From contig CAMYKZ010000025.1 of assembly GCA_947259045.1 (NCBI GenBank), forward strand, positions 52,377 to 116,376: 64,000 bases of DNA. The letters run 5' to 3'. This DNA is from an uncultured Afifella sp. Lineage in GTDB: Bacteria; Pseudomonadota; Alphaproteobacteria; Rhizobiales; Afifellaceae. Every line of letters begins with the position of its first letter. Position 1 is the first letter of the stretch. This document shows, one piece after another, positions 38,404 through 48,178 of the stretch. Position numbers and translations under genes: made by a program. Under the pieces are notes generated by a model, which was given only the letters and a program-made list of their open reading frames with translations, ran no database searches and was not told where the DNA came from.

Positions 38404-39134
38404 CAGTCTTGCAGATCTTCAGTTGCAGTCGCGGATCTCGATTTCGCAACGATGCCAACGGTGAAGGAAAGGCTGGGCGGCAACATGCTGAACGGCAGTC
38501 CGCACACATGCGTCACCTCGAAATACCGATCGATCTGACGCACAAGCTGCACATAGTCGAAGCCCTTGTGCTCATTGCGCTCAACCTTGTCCAACCGACC
38601 GAATGTCGCCGCAAGAAGCTCGCGAAATGTATAGGATTCTGCGCCACCATAGAGCAGTTTCTTGGCAATATATTTTCCAAGGAATATAACGCCTTTTTCA
38701 TTCGGGACGCTGACGATCAGATGGCCGTCAATGACCCTGGCCAGCGCCGCCAGATAGGGTTCCACAAGTTCAGGCGGAATGTGCTCCATTGTCTCAAGCG
38801 CTGCGCCCAGATTGAAACTGCCGTCCGTATGCGCCGAAATCGGTTCAGGATCGGTCGCAATGGCCAGATTGAAATTGGCGCGATCCGCATAGCGGGCCTG
38901 TCCCTTTTCAAGCCCCCCTTCCCAACCCGCATCATAGCCGGAATATTGTTCGACCGGATTGGGCATGTATTCGATCAGACGACCGTCAAAGCATCCGATT
39001 TCAATTAGCCTGATCTGGCTGATTCCGAACCTGAAGACAATTTTCCGAGCCCATTTGAACCGGGACAAATGAAAGAAACTGCGCAGGCCGCTACCGGAGA
39101 ATAAACGGTCATTATAACCATCGGATCCTGTCAT
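38403..39134 (-). CDS. Class I SAM-dependent methyltransferase
   Basis: A 243-residue protein with the SAM motif I L-I-E-I-G-C-F-D-G-R near residue 43 and the post-motif G-A-A-L-E-T-M-E-H-I. The C terminus S-F-T-V-G-I-V-A-K-S is the usual last strand. It may methylate a sugar hydroxyl of the EPS; no target is evident. It sits in the minus-strand EPS run between asnB and a GT4 gene. Confidence 0.85.
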   Translation of the reverse strand: MTGSDGYNDRLFSGSGLRSFFHLSRFKWARKIVFRFGISQIRLIEIGCFDGRLIEYMPNPVEQYSGYDAGWEGGLEKGQARYADRANFNLAIATDPEPISAHTDGSFNLGAALETMEHIPPELVEPYLAALARVIDGHLIVSVPNEKGVIFLGKYIAKKLLYGGAESYTFRELLAATFGRLDKVERNEHKGFDYVQLVRQIDRYFEVTHVCGLPFSMLPPSLSFTVGIVAKSRSATATEDLQD

Positions 39135-39179
39135 GATCTGCTCCCGGATCCAATGATAGTGGCAACGGTACTGAATGAT

Positions 39180-40262
39180 TTATGCTGCATGAAAAACTTC
39201 ACCCGCGGCCGCGATAATCTCGTCTTCATAGACCGGAGCGTCCGCCCATTGCGATATCGCCGAAGCGCTCATTTGCCGGTACCTTTCAGGATCGCCAAGA
39301 AGTGCGTCGATTGCCAGAACCGCAGCCTTCATATCCCTGAAGACAATTGCGTTTTCGCCGTCACGGCAATATGTCCTGATCGCGCCGACCGGAGTGACGA
39401 TCGGGACAAGACCCAGTTGCATCGCTTCCACCACCGACATCGCCATGCCCTCCTGCCGACTGAGTTGAAGATAGAATGCGGACCGAACAGTCGCGTCGAC
39501 GATCTGCGGCATATCGAGACCGCCCGTGAACTTGACCTTGTCGGCCAGGCCCAGGCTTTTGATCTGAATCTCGAGCTCTTCCCGGCTTCCCGAATCCGGT
39601 CCAATGATCAGAAATTCGGCGTCCGGACGGGTTTCGGCGATAAGACTGAACAGATCTATCGATTTGTCGATTGCCTTGATTTTGTTCAGCCGCCCCCAAT
39701 AGACGAATGCCGGCTTCGGCTCCTGGCGGGCAACGGCTGCAGGCTTGTGCAAGACAAACGAAATGATCCGTTCCGGTTTGCCGCTTCGGCGCGGCCCGAG
39801 CCTGCCGTCTAGTGCGCTGGCTGAATCGGCCCATACGACGTCACACAGTGCAAACATGATTGCGGTGGCCAGCCAGTCGAAAAAATGGGTCGAACGGTCG
39901 GAATGCAAAAACAGAACGAATTTACGGTTCCGAAGCATGACGCGCATCAGCAAAAAGGCGAATATCGTCTTCCAGAGCGAAAAGATGATGACATGGGGAT
40001 CGAAAGTGCGCGCAGCACGCAAGGCTGCGATCGCATTTCGCAATCCTATCGCGGTGTTGGAGGGGCCATAGGATACATTTGCATCACACGCGTCCGGCGT
40101 CCTGGAAGCCTTCAGAAAGTGAAGCTGGAATGCGTTACCAAGACGTTTCTGCGCCTGCCGCGCAGCGACCTCGACGCCACCGACGGCATCTTCGGGTACG
40201 ACATGAAACAGGCGAACATTTTCACCGGTCCGGGCGAAATCGGAGGCGTTGTCTGACGTCAT
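39180..40262 (-). CDS. Glycosyltransferase family 4
   Basis: A 360-residue GT-B glycosyltransferase. The N-terminal domain reads L-F-H-V-V-P and G-G-V-E-V-A-A, the donor domain begins F-V-Y-W-G-R-L-N-K-I-K-A-I, and the E-x7-E segment is S-R-Q-E-G-M-A-M-S-V-V-E-A-M-Q-L-G. It is a probable EPS repeat-unit transferase of unknown donor and acceptor. Confidence 0.9.
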   Translation of the reverse strand: MTSDNASDFARTGENVRLFHVVPEDAVGGVEVAARQAQKRLGNAFQLHFLKASRTPDACDANVSYGPSNTAIGLRNAIAALRAARTFDPHVIIFSLWKTIFAFLLMRVMLRNRKFVLFLHSDRSTHFFDWLATAIMFALCDVVWADSASALDGRLGPRRSGKPERIISFVLHKPAAVARQEPKPAFVYWGRLNKIKAIDKSIDLFSLIAETRPDAEFLIIGPDSGSREELEIQIKSLGLADKVKFTGGLDMPQIVDATVRSAFYLQLSRQEGMAMSVVEAMQLGLVPIVTPVGAIRTYCRDGENAIVFRDMKAAVLAIDALLGDPERYRQMSASAISQWADAPVYEDEIIAAAGEVFHAA

Positions 40263-40384
40263 TTGCCATTTCCGATTGCCGGTATTGTCATTATTGCGGT
40301 TCTGCTTGTTTGTCGGCGCCGGAGCTGCGTTGCGACAGAAATTACCCCATAAGCCCTTCCAACCCGTAAATGTTTGCAGTCACT

Positions 40385-42007
40385 CTAAACATTTAGCCGA
40401 TCAACAATCTGATCCAGCGTAAGGCCCGCCGTACCGGGACGAATCCGGTCCCAGGTATCCTCATAGGACGATGCGGCCGTTGCCGAATCTGAGAGAGCGT
40501 CCGCGGCGGCGGCGAGTTGATCGGAATCGGCTGCATGAAATGGAAATCCGACATAGGCGGTATCCGGGTTAAGCGCATGCGGCGCGACAATCACCGGCAA
40601 GCTGCCGGCAATCAGGACATCGAGGGCAACCGTCGACAAAGTGCACAAAATGGTTTGGTAATCTGCATAGTGCGGCGGATCGCTGCCCGGTCCAGACAGG
40701 GTAATGCCGGTTCCTTTGAGCGATGCCAGAACCCGTGCCCGCGTCGCCTCCGCCAGCGACCAGAACGCAGGATGCGGCCGCCAGATCAGGTTTTCCGGTT
40801 TTGCATCTGACTTCAAGGCCGCTTCGGCGGCCATGCGAATAACCTCGATCTCAAAATCAACAGCGCCATGTGAATGGAATGGATTCGACGGATGAGCATA
40901 ATTCGTCAGCAAAAGCCAATTCCGGCCTTTGCCCGGACAATAGTCCGGTCTTGGCAACGCCAGAAAACCGGTTTCGCCGTATTCGGGCAGCCGGGAATGC
41001 AAGTCCGCATCATGCCCGCACTGGAACAGGCCGAGGTCTGAATAGCCCGCAAAATTCCAGCCACCGGTTAACCCGTGTACCCAGTGAACGGTTTTGCACC
41101 CTGTCTCCTGCTGGGCCCGCTCCAGCATGCTTGTGTCAGCCAGGCCGCTTTGCCCGTAGATGACAGCCCCCGCCGCCACACTCTGTTGCGCCCACCAGGC
41201 CGTGGCGCAACTGCCCGCGCACATCCGGTACAAAACCGCAATTTCGTCCCGCCAGCGCGGTTTGAACCCGGTATCGGACGAAATGTTGATGCCGGAGCCG
41301 ACAAGCTTGAACAGGTCCGGCAGGCTTCGCAGAGCGGATCCGATGCTGATCGGCCGGTGAAGCGTTGGCGCGACGATTCCAAATTGCGATGAAAATCGAA
41401 CTTTGAGGGACGCCAGGCTCTCGGTCGGGCGGCCGAGAATGATAATCGCCGGACACGGCGTTGCCTGACCGGCAGCAGCCAGAACATGACGTGTCCGGTT
41501 CGATATTTCACCATGGATGGAAACAAGAACATCGTTGGCCGCAAGTGCGGGCGGATGCGCCCGCGAACCGTAGCGTACCACTGTCCACGACCAGGCCAGA
41601 ACCGCAATGACAGTCGAAATGCAAAACCGCAGCCGCATCAGCAACCGCATTCGTCTCAGTCCGGCAACAGTCACCCCACGCCTGGCAAACTCATATGCAC
41701 ACGCAAACAAGACACGCCGTTCATCGAAAACCGGTCCGAAGGTCTCCGTTTTACCATTGGGTTTCGCAGTTTCGGCGATCGCCTTTGCCAAACCGAGCGC
41801 AGCGAATCCATCGGCAGCAATCAGTTTGCAATATTCCAGTCGCCAGAATGGATCGGCGATCAGTTCAGCAAAGCGGCTCGCGATGCGGTTTGTTTCAATC
41901 GACAATTCAACGAATGTCGGCAGTTCGTGAAAATCGGCCCGATCACCGGACTTCGAAACTGTCAGCTTGACGCGCTTTGCGGACCCAAGGACACTCAGCA
42001 GCTTCAT
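40385..42007 (-). CDS. GT-B-like polysaccharide biosynthesis protein, unknown specificity
   Basis: A 540-residue protein that I do not recognise as a named family. After a helical N-terminal region and a hydrophobic segment at about 130-148, the body looks like two Rossmann-like domains. The second holds W-R-P-H-P-A-F-W, then T-L-S-T-V-A-L-D-V-L-I-A-G-S-L-P-V-I-V-A, a pattern like the donor site of GT-B enzymes of the CDP-glycerol or capsule types. There is no E-x7-E. Start overlaps the pyruvyl transferase stop by four bases (ATGA). It probably transfers a sugar or alditol-phosphate to the EPS. Confidence 0.7.
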   Translation of the reverse strand: MKLLSVLGSAKRVKLTVSKSGDRADFHELPTFVELSIETNRIASRFAELIADPFWRLEYCKLIAADGFAALGLAKAIAETAKPNGKTETFGPVFDERRVLFACAYEFARRGVTVAGLRRMRLLMRLRFCISTVIAVLAWSWTVVRYGSRAHPPALAANDVLVSIHGEISNRTRHVLAAAGQATPCPAIIILGRPTESLASLKVRFSSQFGIVAPTLHRPISIGSALRSLPDLFKLVGSGINISSDTGFKPRWRDEIAVLYRMCAGSCATAWWAQQSVAAGAVIYGQSGLADTSMLERAQQETGCKTVHWVHGLTGGWNFAGYSDLGLFQCGHDADLHSRLPEYGETGFLALPRPDYCPGKGRNWLLLTNYAHPSNPFHSHGAVDFEIEVIRMAAEAALKSDAKPENLIWRPHPAFWSLAEATRARVLASLKGTGITLSGPGSDPPHYADYQTILCTLSTVALDVLIAGSLPVIVAPHALNPDTAYVGFPFHAADSDQLAAAADALSDSATAASSYEDTWDRIRPGTAGLTLDQIVDRLNV

Positions 42008-43020
42008 GACGCCAGCGCCGCTATATCTCTGAACAGTTGCGCCTGCCGGGACCTGTTGTCGCTCAGGTAATCTCGAATATTGGCTTCTTCATCCTCGTGC
42101 CATTGTTCTGCCGATCGCACCATTTCCGTGTCGAGCGCGCCCAAACTGCAAACACGCCAAGGCGCTACGCCGGCATCTCTCAAGGTGGCGGAAATTTTCG
42201 GCGTGTTGGATTCAATTGCCATCAGCGGCGTCAGCGAAGCAAGCGCAAAAATTGCCGCGTGGAAGCGCCCGGTGATCAACAGTTTCAGCCTGGAGACGAA
42301 AGCCAGAAAATTGTCGGTATCGGAAGTCTGGCAGCGCTGGAAGGCAAGTGCTGCGCGAATGATGCGGGTCATCACAAGCGGTTTGCCAATGGCCTGACGG
42401 AAACCGAAATGCCGAAGGAAAAACCGCAGCCCGGATATCCCGGTCTGACCATAAAACAGATTGACGATGTCTGCGTTCATCGACCGTCTCAGATGATCCA
42501 GGTCGAGAGCTATGTCACCGCGGACCGAATCCGTCACTCCGATCCGGTTGGCCCGGCGCAATGCGGCGATCTCGCCGTACAATGCCAGATCCGCCATGCG
42601 TCTGCACTGAATTCCGGCAGCCTGCATCTGCCGCTCACTCTCCGATTCCCGTGCAGATACAATCGCGAACTGGCGCGCGCTGGCCGATATGTCCGGGCCG
42701 TTGGAATACCAGGACGCGTTGAGAAGAACGGACGGTTTGCCGAGCGACGCACAATAGTCCGCAACGGACACAAGCGCTTTGCCGGCAGGGCGATCCTGAT
42801 GAATGGTCCCCTCGCCGTTGACGAGAACGATGTCGGCGCGCTGCATCGCAGCAAGGACCTGGTGGTTATGTTGCCAGTCCTGGTGGACCGGATTGCGGCC
42901 GATGATGGAGATGCCGTTTTCCGATGCCAACCGGTTTATCGTATCGGTGACCCGCGCACAGCCATGATGACAATCTGCCGTCGTGTCATTGATCAGCACC
43001 GCATTTCTGGTCACAGACAC
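42004..43020 (-). CDS. Polysaccharide pyruvyl transferase family protein
   Basis: A 338-residue protein of the PS_pyruv_trans family. The N-terminal half reads G-A-V-L-I-N-D-T-like start (N-A-V-L-I-N-D-T-T) and D-I-V-L-V-N-G-E-G-T-I-H, and the C-terminal half contains the defining G-R-F-H-A-A-I-F-A-L-A-S-L-T-P-L segment. These enzymes transfer pyruvate from phosphoenolpyruvate to sugar hydroxyls to form acidic ketals. Translationally coupled to the following 540-residue gene. Confidence 0.9.
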   Translation of the reverse strand: MSVTRNAVLINDTTADCHHGCARVTDTINRLASENGISIIGRNPVHQDWQHNHQVLAAMQRADIVLVNGEGTIHQDRPAGKALVSVADYCASLGKPSVLLNASWYSNGPDISASARQFAIVSARESESERQMQAAGIQCRRMADLALYGEIAALRRANRIGVTDSVRGDIALDLDHLRRSMNADIVNLFYGQTGISGLRFFLRHFGFRQAIGKPLVMTRIIRAALAFQRCQTSDTDNFLAFVSRLKLLITGRFHAAIFALASLTPLMAIESNTPKISATLRDAGVAPWRVCSLGALDTEMVRSAEQWHEDEEANIRDYLSDNRSRQAQLFRDIAALAS

Positions 43021-43117
43021 TGGCCCGATTCCTCAAAGACATTGCACCGGCAAATCTCCTGCCGGGCGAAGAAGCCCTGTGTCAGGCGGGGACCGGGTTT
43101 TTTCAGCCGGAGCAATC

Positions 43118-44170
43118 TCATTCCCACCAGATGTTTCTGTAGGGCTTGTAGGCAAAAGAATTGTTGGCATACAACAGCCACACGAAGAGAAAGATCAGAT
43201 TAAGGGCCACGACACCCAAACGGATTGCTGTCTTGATATTCTCAGCTTTGTAGACATCGACAAGGGCGGGATAAAAAATCATCGGAAAAAATTGCATATA
43301 GATGGAAAAGCGGCTCGCGGCTGTTGAAAAGAAAAATGCAGCCGGGACCAACGCAATACATATCAAAGCACTGACGTCCAAGAAATTGCTCTTGTCATAG
43401 ATCTGGAAAATCCTGTTGCGCATGAACAGATAAACGACAGCCGGCATCGCAACCAGTGCGACATGTGCCAGAGCCCCGGGAGAAACGATCTGACCTTGGG
43501 CAGATAAATAGGATTCGGCATAAAAATCCAGCTGTCCGGCATAGATGCCTGCCCTGGACAGGAAATAAACCCCGGCGGCCGCGATTGCAGAACCGATAAT
43601 CAGTTTGAAAGCAAAATTGACAGGCAGGTCGTTAACAAGAAATCCGCAGATAAAAATCGCACTGGTATGAAACAAAGACGCGACGAAAATTGCAGCCGCC
43701 TTCCGCACAATTCCAAATTCGTGCCAGAATGCGAACACGGCAAAAACCACACCGATCGCCATGGCCTGCCGGGTCGCGCTCATCCCTACGACGATGCATA
43801 AATACGGCACCGAAGAGACGATTGAAAGCCAAGGCTCTGAAGTTTTCGAGCTAAAAATCAGAACACCGGAAGTCAGTATAATAGCAGCGACTATATTAGA
43901 ACTGTATATCCCGGAAAAATATCGATTTGATACCCAGAATAAAGAATTAGAAGCCGATTCAGATGCGTATAATACTTCTTTAAATTCAAGAAACCGCATC
44001 TTTCCGTGAATAGCTAAATAATTATTCCAATCCATTCCGATATTTTCACGAAGGCCGATTATAACGACAAACACGATTAAAATAACAAGGAATATAAAAA
44101 AGTTCTTGGATTTCGGAGCCAATATCGAAAACAATGACGGTATAGACAGCATACCAAAGTAGATTAGCAT
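43118..44170 (-). CDS. EpsG-family polysaccharide polymerase candidate
   Basis: A 350-residue multispanning protein (about ten helices) with the EpsG-type N-terminal loop L-R-E-N-I-G-M-D-W-N-N-Y and S-A-T-R-Q-A-M-A-I-G-V in the central helix. EpsG proteins are Wzy-type polymerases or related enzymes. The 5' part of the gene (about 43830-44170) is clearly richer in A and T than the surrounding DNA, suggesting a separate origin. Start at 44170 is the first Met. Confidence 0.88.
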   Translation of the reverse strand: MLIYFGMLSIPSLFSILAPKSKNFFIFLVILIVFVVIIGLRENIGMDWNNYLAIHGKMRFLEFKEVLYASESASNSLFWVSNRYFSGIYSSNIVAAIILTSGVLIFSSKTSEPWLSIVSSVPYLCIVVGMSATRQAMAIGVVFAVFAFWHEFGIVRKAAAIFVASLFHTSAIFICGFLVNDLPVNFAFKLIIGSAIAAAGVYFLSRAGIYAGQLDFYAESYLSAQGQIVSPGALAHVALVAMPAVVYLFMRNRIFQIYDKSNFLDVSALICIALVPAAFFFSTAASRFSIYMQFFPMIFYPALVDVYKAENIKTAIRLGVVALNLIFLFVWLLYANNSFAYKPYRNIWWE

Positions 44171-44174
44171 TTCT

Positions 44175-45098
44175 CTATTCTACCAAAATAATATCTTCTA
44201 GGTCCCGACGCATGGTAAAAAGCCAATCTCTCCCGTTCAAAGTCGGATCGATTTGTTCGCAGTGTATAAGTCCGTCGTCCGAAAACAGATAATACTGATA
44301 ACCAAGCGCACCCAGCGTGTCTCCGATTTCGTCATGGTCGGTTGACGACGCCAGGATTTCACAGACGATATCGGGCCGGTGCGTCTCCAGGAACGTCTGT
44401 CCGCCTTTCAGAACGCTGGATTCGAAACCTTCCACGTCAATCTTCATGACAATTGGTCCCTTGAAATCCGCCATCGCCAGATCGAGTGTCGTCAATGGAA
44501 TTTGGACACCGGCCTCGAAGTTCGAGCCTATCGACATTGAAGAGGCGAGACGGTCAAGCCTGAGCGCTGGTGGCATTGTCATCCAGCCTGGCTTGTCGGC
44601 AAGCCCGCATAGCCTGGCATCGACACGACCAATAAGATCGTTGTGGATAATGTTGCCAACCAACATAAGGTGGTTTTCCGGTACAATCTCAAATGAAACC
44701 GATTTGACGTCTGGGTTTGAACGCGCCGCCACGAGGGCGAAGAGGCCGGAATAAGCACCAATATCAAGAAATGTTTGAGCATGTGCGCATAATGTCTCAA
44801 TACAGCGTAGCACATGCTGGTCAGCCTTCGAATCCAACCGTCCTCCACCCCAATAAAGGTTTCGCGCAACCTCGTCTCGGGCTGGCTCCAACAATGAAAC
44901 CGACGAGCCGCACAAAAGTCGATATTCGCCGCTTCTGGCGGAAACTGGAAACCGCATGGCGGTCGATTTTGAAAGAAACCGTCTTGCGAATGATCTGAAG
45001 AAAAAATTTACCGGCGGAAATGAAATCACCGATGCAATCACGGGCTTTAGACCGTACCAGCTAAGTCGTTTCATGTCCTGATCGTTATAATTCTTCAT
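44175..45098 (-). CDS. FkbM-family methyltransferase
   Basis: A 307-residue SAM-dependent methyltransferase. Motif I is F-L-D-I-G-A-Y-S-G-L-F-A-L near residue 113, followed by S-F-E-I-V-P-E-N, and the FkbM-type M-K-I-D-V-E-G-F-E-S-S-V-L-K-G lies near residue 215. FkbM enzymes make O-methyl groups on sugars or polyketides. In an EPS locus sugar O-methylation is likely. Four bases separate it from the EpsG gene. Confidence 0.9.
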   Translation of the reverse strand: MKNYNDQDMKRLSWYGLKPVIASVISFPPVNFFFRSFARRFLSKSTAMRFPVSARSGEYRLLCGSSVSLLEPARDEVARNLYWGGGRLDSKADQHVLRCIETLCAHAQTFLDIGAYSGLFALVAARSNPDVKSVSFEIVPENHLMLVGNIIHNDLIGRVDARLCGLADKPGWMTMPPALRLDRLASSMSIGSNFEAGVQIPLTTLDLAMADFKGPIVMKIDVEGFESSVLKGGQTFLETHRPDIVCEILASSTDHDEIGDTLGALGYQYYLFSDDGLIHCEQIDPTLNGRDWLFTMRRDLEDIILVE

Positions 45099-45136
45099 AA
45101 TCTTTGAACCGTCAAATACATCTCGAAGCTATCAAC

Positions 45137-45532
45137 TTATTCCTTGAGACTGGCGTGCCGGATGCTGATCCGCCGTGACAGCCATCGCACAGAGAGAACG
45201 GCCGATACGCCCAATAGAACTCCGAATGCATTTGCTGCAACGTCCCACGCATCCACTTCCCGGGTCGGGACAAAATACTGGATGAACTCCATTACGCAGC
45301 CGATCGTGAACAAAATGACAATAAGGCTCCACGAAAGCGGCATGATCAGACATGCAATCACGGTCAGCAGGCCGAACGCACCGACGTGAAGGATCAGATC
45401 ATTCCAGCCGTCGACTGCCGGATGGTAGGGGAGCGGAGAATTTTCCAGTGCTGCGAAATAAAACATTACGGCAAGCAGAACGACAAGGCCGATGATCAGG
45501 CCAATCCGGACACTGCGCGCTTGGATGTTCAT
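45137..45532 (-). CDS. VanZ-like membrane protein
   Basis: A 131-residue protein with four membrane helices and the VanZ pattern W-N-D-L-I-L-H-V-G-A-F-G-L-L and E-F-I-Q-Y-F-V-P-T-R-E-V-D-A-W-D-V-A-A-N-A-F-G. VanZ proteins occur often in polysaccharide loci, with unknown mechanism. It lies between the FkbM methyltransferase and the initiating transferase. Confidence 0.92.
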   Translation of the reverse strand: MNIQARSVRIGLIIGLVVLLAVMFYFAALENSPLPYHPAVDGWNDLILHVGAFGLLTVIACLIMPLSWSLIVILFTIGCVMEFIQYFVPTREVDAWDVAANAFGVLLGVSAVLSVRWLSRRISIRHASLKE

Positions 45533-45544
45533 CTCACCACTCGG

Positions 45545-46876
45545 CTACCGCGCACCAAAGCCGGTCACCATTGTGTGGATTGTCCGAAGGAGGATCAGCA
45601 CATCGAGCCAAGGCGAAAAATATTTGATATAGTAAAAGTCGTAATGAAGCTTCTCCAGCACCTCGCCAACAGCGGCAACGTGCCCCTGATTGACCTGAGC
45701 CCATCCTGTGATGCCGGGCCTGACAATGTGCCTGTAACGATAGAAGGCGAGTTCGTCCTCATACCATCTCGATAGCACCATGGCTTCCGGGCGCGGTCCG
45801 ATCCAGCTCATTTCACCACGTAGAATGTTGAAAATCTGGGGCAATTCGTCGATCCGGGTCCGGCGCAAAAACCGGCCGAGATCGGTGATGCGAACATCAT
45901 CGCTCTTCGTGATCGCGCCGTTAATTTCATCGTCCATATCGCCGGCATCGGCTTCGTCAGCTGTTCCGCCGACCATAGTCCGAAATTTGTACACATTGAA
46001 CGGTTTGCCCTGGTAGCCCATCCGCTCCTGAACGAAAAAAACCGGGCCCGGTGAATCCCTGCGGATCAGAAGCGCAACAATACCAAAAACGGGCAGAAAA
46101 AACGGTAACGCAATCAATGCGGCAAACCAGTCCACGGCCTGTTTGATCTGCACATAGGCCAGGTTGGGAATAAGCGATCCGAAATTGTTTTCAGCCAGAT
46201 GCTCGATCTCGACCCGGCCGGTAAGCGATTCGCGGATCTGTTTGACATGAAACACCGGTGTGCCGGAGATCGCGCAATCGGCCAGAAAGCGTTCCCATTT
46301 TTCATCCAGATCGGCGCGCAGGTCAGCAACAACGCCGCCCCAGTCCGCCTCTCCGATCTGCGGCTCGGCAAGATGGGTGAAGGCAATCCGATCAAGCGAA
46401 CGCATTGACGAAGCATCGCCGCCGGGCACGACCGCCAACCGGAGCGGCCTGGCCCGGCCGGAAAAGAAATTGACCCCATAGAACCAGAGCAAAGTCAGCG
46501 CAAAACTCGAACCGAACTGGAACCGGCTGTAGTCCAGCCGGAAGAAGAAGAAAACAATCAGAATGACGGTAAATGCCGCCACGAAAGTCGGAATGATATA
46601 GAAAAGCGCGCGAACGCCAGGAAACGTCGTGAGACTCCGGTAGAAATAGAAACCCGTGATCAGCGCCATCGCAGTGCCTATGATCGTGTTGACCATACTC
46701 GGGACGGTGACCATTTCCACGTCAAACTGCCAGCGGGTCACCACCGGCAGATAAACGGCAAAAAGCAACCCCCCAGGCAGCTGGAACAGCGTCCTCGTAA
46801 CAACTGGTGGAGACCCGGTAGACCCGTATCCCAATCGATTCGCGACCATCACATTTTTTGCCAGAGTATTCTTCAT
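45545..46876 (-). CDS. Undecaprenyl-phosphate phosphoglycosyl transferase (WbaP/WcaJ type)
   Basis: A 443-residue protein with N-terminal membrane helices (about residues 30-150), a soluble middle, and a C-terminal bacterial sugar transferase domain. All key motifs are intact: G-P-V-F-F-V-Q-E-R-M-G, F-N-V-Y-K-F-R-T-M, the catalytic Asp-Glu dyad in R-I-D-E-L-P-Q (bases 45845-45850), I-G-P-R-P and P-G-I-T-G-W-A-Q. This is the likely initiating enzyme that places the first sugar phosphate on undecaprenyl phosphate. It contrasts with the degenerate domain at 31860-33812. Confidence 0.93.
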   Translation of the reverse strand: MKNTLAKNVMVANRLGYGSTGSPPVVTRTLFQLPGGLLFAVYLPVVTRWQFDVEMVTVPSMVNTIIGTAMALITGFYFYRSLTTFPGVRALFYIIPTFVAAFTVILIVFFFFRLDYSRFQFGSSFALTLLWFYGVNFFSGRARPLRLAVVPGGDASSMRSLDRIAFTHLAEPQIGEADWGGVVADLRADLDEKWERFLADCAISGTPVFHVKQIRESLTGRVEIEHLAENNFGSLIPNLAYVQIKQAVDWFAALIALPFFLPVFGIVALLIRRDSPGPVFFVQERMGYQGKPFNVYKFRTMVGGTADEADAGDMDDEINGAITKSDDVRITDLGRFLRRTRIDELPQIFNILRGEMSWIGPRPEAMVLSRWYEDELAFYRYRHIVRPGITGWAQVNQGHVAAVGEVLEKLHYDFYYIKYFSPWLDVLILLRTIHTMVTGFGAR

Positions 46877-46969
46877 CTGTAAATCGCGTCAGCAGGTTTG
46901 CGCATGTTGGCAACAATTAATGTATGACGGTAAAGATCGGCTAAACGATCAGACAAAAACCGTTCGCAC

Positions 46970-48088
46970 CTACCGCCGGAATATGCGCCAGTACGACAAC
47001 CGCCTGGATACGAATTCCGCCCGTTGTCGCGGATCGGACAATCGTTCAATCAGGTGTCGGCGTTGCCCCTTATCGAAAAGCTGCGCGAAAAGCATCCGCG
47101 CCCAGTGACGAAGCAGATAGGTCTTCGCACGACTTGGCTTCTGCATCACCGCGCGCACCGCCGCCACCCATTTCGCCTCGCTGGCGGCCTCATCGGGTGG
47201 CCGGTATTGCGGCCCCAGAACGTCACCCATGGCGGCAAGATACGCCAGCAGCGGTTTTACCGTGCCGAACGCTTCGAACCGGCTGCAGATATCGCCGATA
47301 TCGGTGTCTTTCCGGTTGATCAACCGGGAAAAATCAAGCACGTCACGGAGCCGGAACAATCGTCGTTCATAGCGGTAATCGAGAACCTGCGCATTGACGA
47401 TAAGGTGTGCCAAACGGTCGGTTGATGCCGGAACAAGCATATCCGTTTCACCTGCCGGCATCGTTAGGCCATTGGCGAAGAAATGCTCCGGATCGAGCAG
47501 CATCGACTGATCCAGGCCGGCGGCGCGGGTATGCAGATCAATTCCCGTCTGACCGCCCGGATGACTGAGAAACGGATAGTGACGATGGAATTTCGGGTGG
47601 TATGCCAGTCCGCTGTCGACATAACCAAGTGTTTTCAGCACCGCAACGGCATCAAACAACTGGTCCTCCGAGACAAGAAGATCAAGATCGCCGAAAAACC
47701 GCCATGGCGCAGCATTCGCACGGTCTTCAAGCAGAAACGCCCCGCCTTTCATGACCATCGCCGTAATGCCTGCTTGCGTTAGCGCCGAACCGGCCGCTTC
47801 CAGTTGCTGCAGCAGCCATTCGTTGCGCTTTCTGTTGGTGCTTTCGATTTGCCGGAAAAACGCAAGCGCCTCGGCCGCGTCCGAAGGCACATCAACACGG
47901 TCGAGCGCACCGGCCATGACGGTCAGAACCAGTTGTTCACTCGCAATCCGGGTCAGACCGGGCCAAAAATCCGCGTCCACTGAACCAAAGTCCAGATCAG
48001 GACCGAGATCGACCTCAAGCAGTCCGCAGAGATATTCCAGCAGACGAATGTCGACATCCAGTTTCAATTCGGTTTCCGGCTTCACCAC
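46970..48088 (-). CDS. Nucleotidyltransferase-family protein of EPS loci (NTP_transf_5 type)
   Basis: A 372-residue protein with the motif V-M-K-G-G-A-F-L and F-G-D-L-D-L-L-V (two acidic residues separated by Leu, typical of nucleotidyltransferase metal sites) near residue 135, and a helical C terminus. This family appears repeatedly in EPS and glycopeptide loci, but the reaction is unknown. It is the first gene of the large minus-strand EPS run and divergent from the UDP-sugar dehydrogenase at 48179, about 90 bases away. Confidence 0.85.
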   Translation of the reverse strand: MVKPETELKLDVDIRLLEYLCGLLEVDLGPDLDFGSVDADFWPGLTRIASEQLVLTVMAGALDRVDVPSDAAEALAFFRQIESTNRKRNEWLLQQLEAAGSALTQAGITAMVMKGGAFLLEDRANAAPWRFFGDLDLLVSEDQLFDAVAVLKTLGYVDSGLAYHPKFHRHYPFLSHPGGQTGIDLHTRAAGLDQSMLLDPEHFFANGLTMPAGETDMLVPASTDRLAHLIVNAQVLDYRYERRLFRLRDVLDFSRLINRKDTDIGDICSRFEAFGTVKPLLAYLAAMGDVLGPQYRPPDEAASEAKWVAAVRAVMQKPSRAKTYLLRHWARMLFAQLFDKGQRRHLIERLSDPRQRAEFVSRRLSYWRIFRR

Positions 48089-48178
48089 GAATTAACCATT
48101 CTCCCAGCATAGATAAATCAACCAACGCCCAATGTCCCACGTCGGAATCGCCCCTCTTATCCCGGCAGTCTGACGCAA

